A stretch of 6,502 nucleotides of DNA from an uncultured Ruminococcus sp. (GTDB taxonomy: Bacteria; Bacillota; Clostridia; Oscillospirales; Ruminococcaceae), in assembly GCA_946612185.1 (NCBI GenBank), contig CAMOEP010000134.1:1-6502 (forward strand), in the 5' to 3' direction. The position numbers and the translations under genes are program-made. Below are positions 1-6,334 of the stretch, in pieces (the stretch's first letter is position 1; each line of letters begins with the position of its first letter). Below the pieces are notes generated by a model, which saw only the letters and a list, made by a program, of their open reading frames with translations, made no database searches and was not told the origin of the DNA.

Positions 1-251
1 AAATGCCGATTTTTGTCGGGTTTAATTTGTTCCTCCCCCTTTTTCCACTTGGGTTTTCCCCTTTGGCGGAACGTCCGTAAAACAGACAAATTTAGTAAAA
101 GAAACGGGCGACTTAAATAATTCCCAAAAAGTAAATGCTGTTGCCCTGATTCATAATTGTAGGGACGTTAAGTTTGCAGACTTATTTATGATATTTATGT
201 AAGGCATGGATTTAGGCGCAAAAGTGCAGTTTCAGAAAAAGTGGGACGGAA
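1..251. other. non-coding stretch downstream of radA
   Basis: No convincing gene is visible on either strand. The stretch is AT-rich. It holds a pyrimidine-rich run at about 31-62, which on the minus strand reads as a strong purine run with a GGGGGAGG core, and a weak 4-bp hairpin (CCGA/TCGG) at 6-19. radA ends at 252-254 going leftward, and I do not see a strong hairpin with a T-run behind it, so the end of its transcript is not defined here. The minus-strand GGAGG could serve a gene starting beyond the left edge, but no ATG, GTG or TTG follows it at a normal distance inside the window. Confidence 0.5.
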
Positions 252-1625
252 TTATGAATTTATAACGCTGAACGCCTGTTTCAGGGTTGAAGCCGGGATT
301 ATCTCGATATTGTAGTCCTTCGTGTCAATAGAACCGGCTGACTGCTTCGGGATGACTACCTTTGTAAAGCCCATGCGTTCCGCCTCACGGATACGCTGTG
401 AAAGGTGCGATACAGAGCGTATCTCGCCGCCAAGACCTATCTCACCGAAAGCTATGAGAGTCTCGTCAATCTGTTTATCCATGACCGCCGAGAACATCGC
501 CATAGCTACAGGCAGGTCGGCGGCAGGTTCGTCCAGACGGAATCCGCCTACTATATTTACATACACATCAAGTCCGCCCATGAATATACCCATACGCTTT
601 TCCAGGACGGCTATGAGGATATTCAGCCTGTTGAAGTCGAAACCTGTTACCATACGCCGTGGGGCAGAGTAGCTGGTTTTCGCAGCAAGCGCCTGAACTT
701 CCGCAAGAATGGGTCTGCTTCCCTCCATAACGCAGGCGACGCAAGTTCCGGAAACGTTGTGGGGTCTGCCGGCGAGAAGCATCTGGGAGGGGTTGGCAAC
801 TTCCGCCAGACCCTTGTCCAGCATCTCGAAAACGCCTATCTCATTGGTCGAACCGAAGCGGTTCTTTACCGCTCTGAGAAGTCTGTAACTCTGGTGGCGT
901 TCGCCCTCGAAGTACAGCACAGCGTCCACGATATGCTCCATAACTTTTGGGCCTGCAATAGCGCCGTCCTTGTTGACGTGACCCACTATGATCACGGGGA
1001 TCTCCTGGTCTTTGGCGGTATGCATGAAAAGGTTGGTACACTCCCTGACCTGGGTGATTGAGCCGGGACTTGAAGCGATGCGGCTGATGCTCATGGTCTG
1101 GATAGAGTCGATAATGGCGATATCCGGCGCACTTCCGGCGATAGTGGAAGCTACAGCCTCAGCGTCAGTGGCGGTGAGGATATAGAGGTTTTCGGTATCG
1201 ACACCAAGACGCTGGGCACGGAGTTTTATCTGCCGTGCGCTTTCCTCGCCGGAAACATAGAGTATGGAGTGTTCCTCGCCCAGGTATTGGCAAATCTGTA
1301 GGAGAATTGTACTTTTTCCGATACCGGGTTCGCCGCCCAGAAGAACCAGCGAGCCTTTGACCAGACCGCCGCCGAGTACACGGTTAAGTTCGCCCACGCC
1401 GGTATCATATCTCACATCGCTGTCAACGCCGATGCTTTCCAGTTCCATAATTTTGTCGGACAGGTCAGGGGAGGCGTTGCCGGAGGAGGCGGCGGAGGGG
1501 CGTGAGGAGTCGGAAAGTTCCTCCTCGAAGCTGTTCCAAGCGCCGCAGGACGGACATTTCCCGTGCCATTTGGAAGTTTCATAGCCGCACTGGTTGCAGG
1601 TATATGTGTAACGTGATTTAGGCAT
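252..1625 (-). CDS. radA: DNA repair protein RadA (Sms), recombination ATPase
   Basis: RadA is a cytoplasmic RecA-related ATPase that helps process recombination intermediates by promoting branch migration and extension of joint molecules. The 457-residue length is normal and every hallmark is present. There is an N-terminal zinc finger with Cys10, Cys13, Cys24 and Cys27. The RecA-like core has a Walker A motif GGEPGIGKST at 97-106, a Walker B strand ending in Asp173, and the RadA-specific KNRFG motif at 254-258. A C-terminal Lon-protease-like domain covers about 285-457, including the GEIGLGGEIR stretch near 394-403. The ATG at 1625 is supported by AGGAGG about 5 bases upstream (1631-1636 on the plus strand). 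The often-seen neighbours disA and clpC are absent here. I see no good promoter directly upstream, so it may be transcribed by read-through from the lipoprotein gene at 1717-2730. Identification is from motifs and overall resemblance. Confidence 0.97.
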   Translation of the reverse strand: MPKSRYTYTCNQCGYETSKWHGKCPSCGAWNSFEEELSDSSRPSAASSGNASPDLSDKIMELESIGVDSDVRYDTGVGELNRVLGGGLVKGSLVLLGGEPGIGKSTILLQICQYLGEEHSILYVSGEESARQIKLRAQRLGVDTENLYILTATDAEAVASTIAGSAPDIAIIDSIQTMSISRIASSPGSITQVRECTNLFMHTAKDQEIPVIIVGHVNKDGAIAGPKVMEHIVDAVLYFEGERHQSYRLLRAVKNRFGSTNEIGVFEMLDKGLAEVANPSQMLLAGRPHNVSGTCVACVMEGSRPILAEVQALAAKTSYSAPRRMVTGFDFNRLNILIAVLEKRMGIFMGGLDVYVNIVGGFRLDEPAADLPVAMAMFSAVMDKQIDETLIAFGEIGLGGEIRSVSHLSQRIREAERMGFTKVVIPKQSAGSIDTKDYNIEIIPASTLKQAFSVINS

Positions 1626-1645
1626 AGTATTCCTCCTGAAAGAAC

Positions 1646-1675
1646 ATAGTCCTCACAGAAAAACGTGAGGACTAT
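1646..1675 (-). promoter_or_regulatory. 11-bp perfect hairpin just upstream of the radA ribosome binding site
   Basis: The arms ATAGTCCTCAC (1646-1656) and GTGAGGACTAT (1665-1675) pair perfectly around an 8-base loop. In the minus-strand transcript the hairpin ends about 9 bases before the radA AGGAGG and is followed by a weak U-containing stretch, GTTCTTTC. It could be a partial terminator between the lipoprotein gene and radA, an mRNA-stabilising or processing structure, or an attenuator. The T-run is too poor to call it a strong intrinsic terminator. Confidence 0.6.
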
Positions 1676-1697
1676 TTGCTGATTTGTAATGAAAGTG

Positions 1698-1711
1698 TCG
1701 CCTTGCGGCGA
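1698..1711 (-). terminator. short hairpin after the lipoprotein gene
   Basis: TCGCC (1698-1702) pairs with GGCGA (1707-1711). Read on the minus strand the loop is GCAA, a stable GNRA-type tetraloop. It begins about 5 bases after the TAA stop of the lipoprotein gene (1717-1719). The following minus-strand sequence CACTTTCATT has only a few Ts, so termination is probably weak or partial. On the plus strand the same hairpin is followed by ATCTTTT, but no plus-strand gene approaches from the left. Confidence 0.4.
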
Positions 1712-1716
1712 ATCTT

Positions 1717-2730
1717 TTAATTAAGTGCTTTTGTTATATTCTCCTGAGTAGCAAGGTACTTTCTGCCGAGAATGACAACACTGTCAGAGGGCGAGAAGTC
1801 TGCGGCGGTAAAGCTGCTGTCAGCAAGACTCCAGTAAACTGAGCCAGACCAGAAAACGTTCTTTTCCAGGTCGAAGCTGAGAACGCCGGTATCGCCGTAG
1901 CTGCCATCGAGGGCGAAAAGCTGACCGCCGGACAGGTAGTAGATATTGCAGGTATTTTCAAGCGATACGATAACTTCCGGAACGCCGTCACCGTTTAAGT
2001 CGCACAGTTCAAAAGCAGCACCCTCAGTACCAACGAATTCGCTAAGTTTAGCGCTTATAAGTTCCTTTTCCTCCGGGGTAAGCACAGCGCCCCAGCTTTC
2101 CGCACAGTGAACGGCATAGTTCAGAGCGGTACTGCCGAAGGTATACTTTCTTCCCATTTCCTCGGAAACGGCACTGGTATAGGGTTCAAGCTGCTTTTCG
2201 TATTCCGGCAGGAGCAGATCTTCACCGTTTATTTCGTGGACTATCCTTGCGCCGGATGAAGCAGCAGCGGAGTTATCGCTGTAGCTGATGACAGGTTCAA
2301 GAACGCCTTGGTTCAGCTTGACGTATTTGCCGAGGGTGAAGTTACCGCCGGTGAACTCCTCCCAGAGAACGTCCATAGTTGGGAGATAGCGGAAAGTGCC
2401 GTTCATACCGATAGTTCCGATAGAACTTATCTGACCGCCGGCAATTGAGTATATCTCGCAGGCGGTAGCGGCTTCGGTGTCAGGGGAGATGATGATTTCC
2501 GGCACACTGTCGTGGTCGAGGTCGATAAGGTCGAAAGCAGCGGAACTTCCGGCATCTACGCTTGAAAGCTTTGAGTCAGCGGCGTTTTGCCAGTCGAAAA
2601 CGATACTTTCGGGTGCAGGTCTTACGAACTCCACCTCCGAAGAACTTTCCACGGTACTTTCTGAGCAGCCGCAAAGGCAGAATCCCATAGCGGCAGCGGT
2701 TGCAAGTGAAATAATTTTATCTTTTATCAA
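1717..2730 (-). CDS. secreted lipoprotein with two DxDxDxxxE motifs, function unknown
   Basis: This 337-residue protein has a lipoprotein signal peptide: positive start (Lys3, Lys5), a hydrophobic stretch, and a lipobox LCGC ending at Cys22, the likely lipidated residue. It should sit on the outer face of the membrane. A Ser/Glu-rich linker follows. Two halves carry related motifs: DLDHDSVPE at 70-78 and DLNGDGVPE at 244-252. Each is preceded by an AAF-(D/E)-L stretch and followed by a hydrophobic strand and, later, a (G)GQ turn, so an ancient internal duplication is likely. The Asp/Asn spacing resembles calcium loops of FG-GAP/VCBS-type beta-propeller repeats. That relation is inferred, and no catalytic motif is recognised. 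The start is TTG at 2730, chosen because AGGAGGA lies 6-7 bases upstream and the signal peptide is complete from there. The next in-frame ATG (Met15) would cut the signal peptide in half. Confidence 0.85.
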   Translation of the reverse strand: MIKDKIISLATAAAMGFCLCGCSESTVESSSEVEFVRPAPESIVFDWQNAADSKLSSVDAGSSAAFDLIDLDHDSVPEIIISPDTEAATACEIYSIAGGQISSIGTIGMNGTFRYLPTMDVLWEEFTGGNFTLGKYVKLNQGVLEPVISYSDNSAAASSGARIVHEINGEDLLLPEYEKQLEPYTSAVSEEMGRKYTFGSTALNYAVHCAESWGAVLTPEEKELISAKLSEFVGTEGAAFELCDLNGDGVPEVIVSLENTCNIYYLSGGQLFALDGSYGDTGVLSFDLEKNVFWSGSVYWSLADSSFTAADFSPSDSVVILGRKYLATQENITKALN

Positions 2731-2764
2731 TTTCGTTCCTCCTAAAGAGTTATTCTACCCTATC

Positions 2765-2793
2765 ATTTTAACATATGATACGGCAACTGTCAA
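2765..2793 (-). promoter_or_regulatory. promoter of the lipoprotein gene with overlapping dyad
   Basis: On the minus strand, TTGACA (plus-strand TGTCAA, 2788-2793) is followed after exactly 17 bases by TAAAAT (plus-strand ATTTTA, 2765-2770). This is a close sigma-A-type match, with the start codon at 2730 about 35 bases downstream. A dyad TATCAT (2761-2766) / ATGATA (2775-2780), separated by 8 bases, straddles the -10 element and could be a repressor site. The promoter call is strong; the operator suggestion is tentative. Confidence 0.8.
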
Positions 2794-2865
2794 TAAATAT
2801 AAAGTTACAGCTTGCCGCATAAATGACGAAATTCCTTGAAAATGAAGCGGCTTTTTTGTTCTGAT

Positions 2866-2894
2866 TTAACGTAGGCGGAAATATCATATATAAT
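2866..2894 (+). promoter_or_regulatory. promoter of the small membrane protein / M50 protease pair
   Basis: A perfect TATAAT (2889-2894) lies about 50 bases before the ATG at 2945. At the standard 17-base spacing the -35 position reads TTAACG (2866-2871), matching the TTGACA consensus at four of six bases. It faces away from the lipoprotein promoter at 2765-2793, so the two units are divergent from one 214-base gap. Confidence 0.65.
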
Positions 2895-2944
2895 AGCCGG
2901 AGAAATGTTCTGGTGAATATATACATGAGTGGAGACTGAAATTT

Positions 2945-3214
2945 ATGGAAATTACCGAAGAAATAGCTGAAAATATCCCTGAGCCGGAAAGTGAACCTGA
3001 GGAGATGCAGGAGGAAAAGCGCAGCCGTGCGGACGATGCGTCAGCAATGCAGGCGGCGGTGTGTCTGGTGCTTGGGCTGGCGCTTCTGATAACGGATATA
3101 TTCCTGCCGGAGACAGCGGCGGCATTTCTGGAAAAGCTGAAACAGCTATCCGGGGACATTGCTTTCACGCTGCCTGACCCGGTGGAGTGGGTGATAAGTC
3201 ATTGGCAAGGCTGA
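2945..3214 (+). CDS. small acidic single-helix membrane protein upstream of M50 protease
   Basis: The predicted product is 89 residues. Residues 1-31 are strongly acidic (13 Glu/Asp against 3 Lys/Arg). One hydrophobic helix follows at about 34-54, then an amphipathic stretch and a tail with no known motif. The ATG at 2945 has GGAG at 2931-2934, a rather long 10-base spacing, and lies behind a TATAAT promoter. Its end overlaps the start of the M50 protease gene, so the two are almost certainly co-transcribed and translationally coupled. The position and one-helix layout recall SpoIVFA, the membrane regulator encoded just before SpoIVFB in spore formers. However, SpoIVFA is much longer and ends in a LytM-type domain that is absent here. 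I do not recognise the family by sequence. A partner or tether role for the protease is inference from the neighbourhood. Confidence 0.75.
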   Translation: MEITEEIAENIPEPESEPEEMQEEKRSRADDASAMQAAVCLVLGLALLITDIFLPETAAAFLEKLKQLSGDIAFTLPDPVEWVISHWQG

Positions 3215-3666
3215 GGGTGGATTTCAGTTTCCTGCTGATGAATTCGCTGATGTTCATGACCGGGGACGGCGGCATGATAGCCGGATTCTACGGGGTATGC
3301 ATAGCCCATGAACTTGGACATATAGCGGCATTGCGGATACTTGGCGGCAAGCTGCGGCGAGTGGAGCTTACCGGCTTCGGGATAAAGATGACCGCAGTTC
3401 CCATGCCGGGTATCTTCCGGGAACTTGTGGTACTTCTCAGCGGGCCGTTGGTAAATATCGGGATATGGCTTGCATTGGAGATCACCGGCAAATATGGGGA
3501 TATATCCCGGCTCAGCCTGCTGGCGGGGCTATATAACCTGCTTCCGCTTCCGTTTCTGGACGGCGGAGCGATGCTTGAACTGCTGACAGCAAGCACCGGA
3601 ATACGGGCAGTACTGGCGGTATTATGGGCGGCGCTGGTAATAGCGGTGTACCTGTTCTTTACATAA
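3187..3666 (+). CDS. short M50 family (SpoIVFB-like, site-2 type) membrane metalloprotease
   Basis: This 159-residue, largely hydrophobic protein is a putative zinc intramembrane protease. It has HELGH at 41-45 inside a membrane segment (two zinc-binding His and the catalytic Glu42), the middle SGPLVN signature at 85-90, and NLLPLPFLDGG at 117-127 with Asp125 as the third zinc ligand. These are the defining M50 elements in the right order. It is much shorter than B. subtilis SpoIVFB (about 288 residues) and has neither a PDZ nor a CBS domain, so it is close to a bare catalytic core. The substrate is unknown. The start is uncertain: GTG at 3187 overlaps the upstream gene by 28 bases, TTG at 3202 would overlap by 13, and ATG at 3238 would lose part of the first helix. 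The nearest Shine-Dalgarno-like run, GGTGGAG at 3181-3187, sits too close for GTG 3187 and suits TTG 3202 better. Coupled re-initiation is likely. Confidence 0.9.
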   Translation: MGDKSLARLRVDFSFLLMNSLMFMTGDGGMIAGFYGVCIAHELGHIAALRILGGKLRRVELTGFGIKMTAVPMPGIFRELVVLLSGPLVNIGIWLALEITGKYGDISRLSLLAGLYNLLPLPFLDGGAMLELLTASTGIRAVLAVLWAALVIAVYLFFT

Positions 3667-3667
3667 A

Positions 3668-3713
3668 GGCAACACCGCACAAAGCCGTCAGGCGGTCTTT
3701 GTGCGGTGTTGCC
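3668..3713. terminator. 46-base perfect inverted repeat between convergent genes, probable bidirectional terminator
   Basis: The 17-base arm at 3668-3684 (begins GGCAACACC, ends CAAAG) is the exact reverse complement of 3697-3713. Inside, CCG/CGG can add three more pairs with one bulged base. It starts 1 base after the protease TAA (3664-3666) and ends 6 bases before the stop of the leftward EAL gene, as expected of a shared terminator. T-runs are weak on both sides: GATATATTAT on the plus strand and TTTATG on the minus strand. The stem is longer than most intrinsic terminators, so it may instead be, or derive from, a dispersed palindromic repeat. Confidence 0.75.
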
Positions 3714-3719
3714 GATATA

Positions 3720-6038
3720 TTATATAGCTACCTGTGAGTTGAGGAATTTATCCTCGAAATCAGTCACCTGGACTGGTTTTGAGAATAAGTATCCCTGGTA
3801 AATATCGCAGCCGCAGTCCACAAGGAATTCAAGCTGTTCCCTGTCCTCAACGCCCTCGATGATGACTTCCATATCAAGGGACTTGGCAAGGGTAATGATA
3901 GACCGGAGTATCACCTTACTCTTGTCGATATTCTCGGTCTTTTTGAGGAATCCCATGTCAACTTTAAGCACGTCCGCTTCGATGTCCTTGAGCATATTCA
4001 GCGAAGAATAGCCGCTGCCGAAGTCGTCTATCTCAATAATGAAGCCGTAGTCACGCAGCTTACTGATAAGGCTGCGGCGGCTTACAGGGTCGTTCATGAT
4101 AGCAGTCTCGGTTATTTCCAGATGCAGGCAGGACGGCTCTAATTCGTACTTTTCCACCAGTGAGGTGATGACCTCATAAACGTCCAGCAGGTAGAAGTCC
4201 TTCTGAGAGATATTCACGGAAAGGTACACGTTCTCCCTGCCCTCGGACTGCCACTGGCGCAGTTTTTTGCAGGCTTCCTCCCACATATACCTGTCAAGCC
4301 GTGCGATAAGACCGGTCTGCTCGAATATTCCGATGAATTTTCCAGGGAAAACCAATCCGTCTACCGGGTGTATCCACCGAACCAGTGCTTCGCCGCCGCT
4401 TACCTTGCCGCTGGCAGCCACCTGGGGCTGTATGTAAGGGCAGAACTGGCTTGTCTGGAGGGCGTTATCGAACTCAGCAATGACTTTCTGCTGGGATACG
4501 AAGTTCTCACGCAGATTCTTCTTGTAGTACGCTACCATATTCTCATAGCTGTCCTTGATAGTCTGGATAGCCAGGTTTGCTCTGTCGCACATTACGGACA
4601 CACGCAGGCTGCGGTCGGTGATGTGGTATATACCCAGGTGGATATGTACCTTGAAGCCGGCATTAGCGCTGTGCTTCTCGAAGAATGGGCTGATTTCGTT
4701 GTAGCGTTCCAGGAGTTTTTCCTCGTTGAGACTTTCAGCAGTCATCAGGAGTGCGAACCTGTCGCCTGTGATACGTCCGCAGACAGCGCCCTCGCCCTCG
4801 AAATATCTGGTTATATCAGCAATTGATTTCAGCAGAGCGTCACCGGCTTCCACGCCGAAGATATCGTTTATCAGCTTGAAGCTTTTAACGTCGGTACATA
4901 CGATGTAGAAGTCGCTGTCAGGGGACTCGTCGATCACCCGGCGTGCGGTTTCGTAGAAGCAGTCCTTGTTGTAAAGACCAGTAAGCAGGTCATGAGTAGC
5001 ACGATAATTCTCCGCATTGAAACGGTTCACCTCGTCGGTGCGGTCGTGGATAAGGAAGAAGCAGCCGATGTATTTGCGTTTCGGGTCGTATATCTGTTTG
5101 TATTCGATATTGTAGTAGCGGTTTTCGCCGTTAAAGAACACACGGGTATCCCATGTGCCTTCCTGAGCGCCGCTGCTGACCTTGCTGCTCAGCCATTCCT
5201 TCACCTGAAGCTCCATATTCTCCAGCGACATTTCAGACTGGCAGTAGTTCATAGCGTTCTGGTTAGTGTGGACGATCCTGCCGTCGATGTCGATACATAT
5301 GATACCATCGTTCATATTTGCGATAGTGTAGAACAGCAGACGCTCCATAAGTCCACGGGGGACATAGATAACGGAGTAGTAGTAGATTATGACCGCCGCC
5401 GCAGCGTAGAGTATCAGGGAGTAGTCCACACGAAGCTTCATATACAGATAAAGCAGATTCAGGAATTGGATAGCTACTATAGTGAACAGTATAACAGCGT
5501 ACTTGAACTTGTAAGCACCGGGAGTATTGGCTATTTTCCGGGCGATATAGCCGGCAGCAAGTATAGCCATGAGGTATGTGAATACCACATGGAAGCTGTA
5601 TGCGGCGTGAAGATGGCAGATATGGTAGAGGTAGTTGCCGGTTTTGTCGTACATAGGCTCAACGTCGAAAAGTACGTTTTTGAAGATATTCACCACAGCG
5701 AGAATGGTATCCAGGATACCAGCCGCAGAGATAAGGTGCTTTTCACGCAGGGAGATATCGCCCTTACCGGTGTAGCGCCTTGCGAATACAAGCAGGGCAA
5801 TGATGACGGTATCGTTCAGGACGTGGAATATACTGAACGTGATCCTTGCGGAAAGTTCAGTGCGCATAAGAACGCCAAGTCCGTAGCTGGTAAGCGTCAG
5901 TACTGCGAAGAAAAGCATTTGTCTGACGGGATTTTCCACAGGACTTGATGAACTTGATCTGTTGCTGAAGCTGTAAATAAGGCAGCCCATAGTAAAACCT
6001 GCCGCACAGAATAGCAGGAAAATAAACCACATTAACAT
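3720..6038 (-). CDS. 7TM-PAS-GGDEF(degenerate)-EAL protein, probable c-di-GMP phosphodiesterase
   Basis: The 772-residue product is a membrane-bound signalling protein. About seven hydrophobic helices fill residues 3-226, resembling the N-terminal 7TM sensor of some histidine kinases. A PAS-like region spans about 232-335, a GGDEF domain about 340-505 and an EAL domain about 515-765. The GGDEF signature is replaced by TGDRF (424-428): the first Gly and the catalytic Glu are lost, the second Asp of the DxDxFK motif is Lys385, and no RxxD inhibitory site is present. Diguanylate cyclase activity is therefore unlikely. The EAL domain keeps all expected metal and catalytic residues: Glu550 (EAL), Asn609, Glu641, Asp671-Asp672 in DDFGSGYSS, Lys692, Glu728 and Gln748. 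It should hydrolyse c-di-GMP to pGpG, with the GGDEF relic perhaps binding GTP as a regulator (inference). The ATG at 6038 has GGGTGA 6-7 bases upstream and a promoter at 6101-6129. The sensed signal is unknown. Confidence 0.93.
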   Translation of the reverse strand: MLMWFIFLLFCAAGFTMGCLIYSFSNRSSSSSPVENPVRQMLFFAVLTLTSYGLGVLMRTELSARITFSIFHVLNDTVIIALLVFARRYTGKGDISLREKHLISAAGILDTILAVVNIFKNVLFDVEPMYDKTGNYLYHICHLHAAYSFHVVFTYLMAILAAGYIARKIANTPGAYKFKYAVILFTIVAIQFLNLLYLYMKLRVDYSLILYAAAAVIIYYYSVIYVPRGLMERLLFYTIANMNDGIICIDIDGRIVHTNQNAMNYCQSEMSLENMELQVKEWLSSKVSSGAQEGTWDTRVFFNGENRYYNIEYKQIYDPKRKYIGCFFLIHDRTDEVNRFNAENYRATHDLLTGLYNKDCFYETARRVIDESPDSDFYIVCTDVKSFKLINDIFGVEAGDALLKSIADITRYFEGEGAVCGRITGDRFALLMTAESLNEEKLLERYNEISPFFEKHSANAGFKVHIHLGIYHITDRSLRVSVMCDRANLAIQTIKDSYENMVAYYKKNLRENFVSQQKVIAEFDNALQTSQFCPYIQPQVAASGKVSGGEALVRWIHPVDGLVFPGKFIGIFEQTGLIARLDRYMWEEACKKLRQWQSEGRENVYLSVNISQKDFYLLDVYEVITSLVEKYELEPSCLHLEITETAIMNDPVSRRSLISKLRDYGFIIEIDDFGSGYSSLNMLKDIEADVLKVDMGFLKKTENIDKSKVILRSIITLAKSLDMEVIIEGVEDREQLEFLVDCGCDIYQGYLFSKPVQVTDFEDKFLNSQVAI

Positions 6039-6100
6039 AAGTGATCACCCAATTTATAAGAATAATGAAATATATTCAAATAGTTTCTTTATACATTTTA

Positions 6101-6129
6101 AATATATCACATATCCCATACAAAGTCAA
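6101..6129 (-). promoter_or_regulatory. promoter of the EAL-domain gene
   Basis: On the minus strand, TTGACT (plus-strand AGTCAA, 6124-6129) is followed after exactly 17 bases by TATATT (plus-strand AATATA, 6101-6106). It lies about 63 bases before the ATG at 6038, giving a leader of roughly 55 bases. The leader ends in the palindrome GTGATCAC (6041-6048), which overlaps the weak Shine-Dalgarno GGGTGA. Confidence 0.75.
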
Positions 6130-6209
6130 TAAGGTTTATCATAAAGTAAGAAATTGTTTACATTTTCCCCGGAGTTTTTTAAATCTGTATGATATGCACA
6201 AATAATTAA

Positions 6210-6273
6210 CGAAATTTACCGGTAAAAGCGCTGCTTTGTAGCGAATTTAAGGTTTTAAAGCGCTGCTTTGTGG
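6210..6273. repeat. tandem 32-bp direct repeat carrying AAAGC-GCT-GCTTT dyads
   Basis: Two adjoining 32-base units (6210-6241 and 6242-6273) match at 24 of 32 positions by eye. The identical core AAAGCGCTGCTTTGT occurs at 6225-6239 and 6257-6271, and each core contains the dyad AAAGC-GCT-GCTTT. The centres are 32 bases apart, about three helical turns, so proteins bound to both would face the same side of the DNA. The first unit also contains the perfect palindrome TTTACCGGTAAA (6215-6226). The pair lies 62 bases before the -35 box of the rightward promoter at 6335 and about 80 bases behind the leftward one. A regulator-binding role is inferred. Confidence 0.65.
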
Positions 6274-6318
6274 TAACACTTTTGTGCAAGCTGTAAGTAA
6301 ATGATTGAGAGGTCGGCA

Positions 6319-6329
6319 TTTCGACGAAA
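6319..6329. promoter_or_regulatory. short dyad directly upstream of the -35 box
   Basis: TTTCG-A-CGAAA is a perfect odd-centred palindrome ending 5 bases before TTGACA at 6335. Its placement suits an operator or activator site for the rightward promoter, but 11 bases can be symmetrical by chance. Confidence 0.35.
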
Positions 6330-6334
6330 ATGTA

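Noticed and set aside
1..50. A minus-strand GGGGGAGG followed at normal spacing by an ATT codon and a frame open to the edge, recalling the rare ATT start of infC
   Set aside because: The few codons visible do not resemble the start of IF3, and no ordinary start codon is present. This is too little to call a gene.
405..1061. 218-codon plus-strand open frame within radA
   Set aside because: It is antisense to a fully conserved radA and shows no recognisable protein features.
2815..2857. GCCGC ... GCGGC followed by TTTTTT on the plus strand, resembling a terminator
   Set aside because: The loop is about 26 bases and the stem only 5 bp, and no plus-strand gene lies upstream for it to end.
2884..3168. 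94-codon minus-strand open frame over the small acidic membrane protein gene
   Set aside because: The plus-strand frame has a promoter, a ribosome binding site and overlap with the protease gene. The minus-strand frame has none of these and is a Ser-rich shadow.
4992..5948. 318-codon open frame on the plus strand opposite the EAL gene
   Set aside because: It lies wholly antisense to a gene with clear domain motifs and has no recognisable domain. It is explained by the composition of the opposite strand.
252..6038. A functional link between radA and the c-di-GMP protein, by analogy with the radA-disA neighbourhood
   Set aside because: DisA makes c-di-AMP, not c-di-GMP. The genes are separated by two other transcription units, so the proximity is probably accidental.
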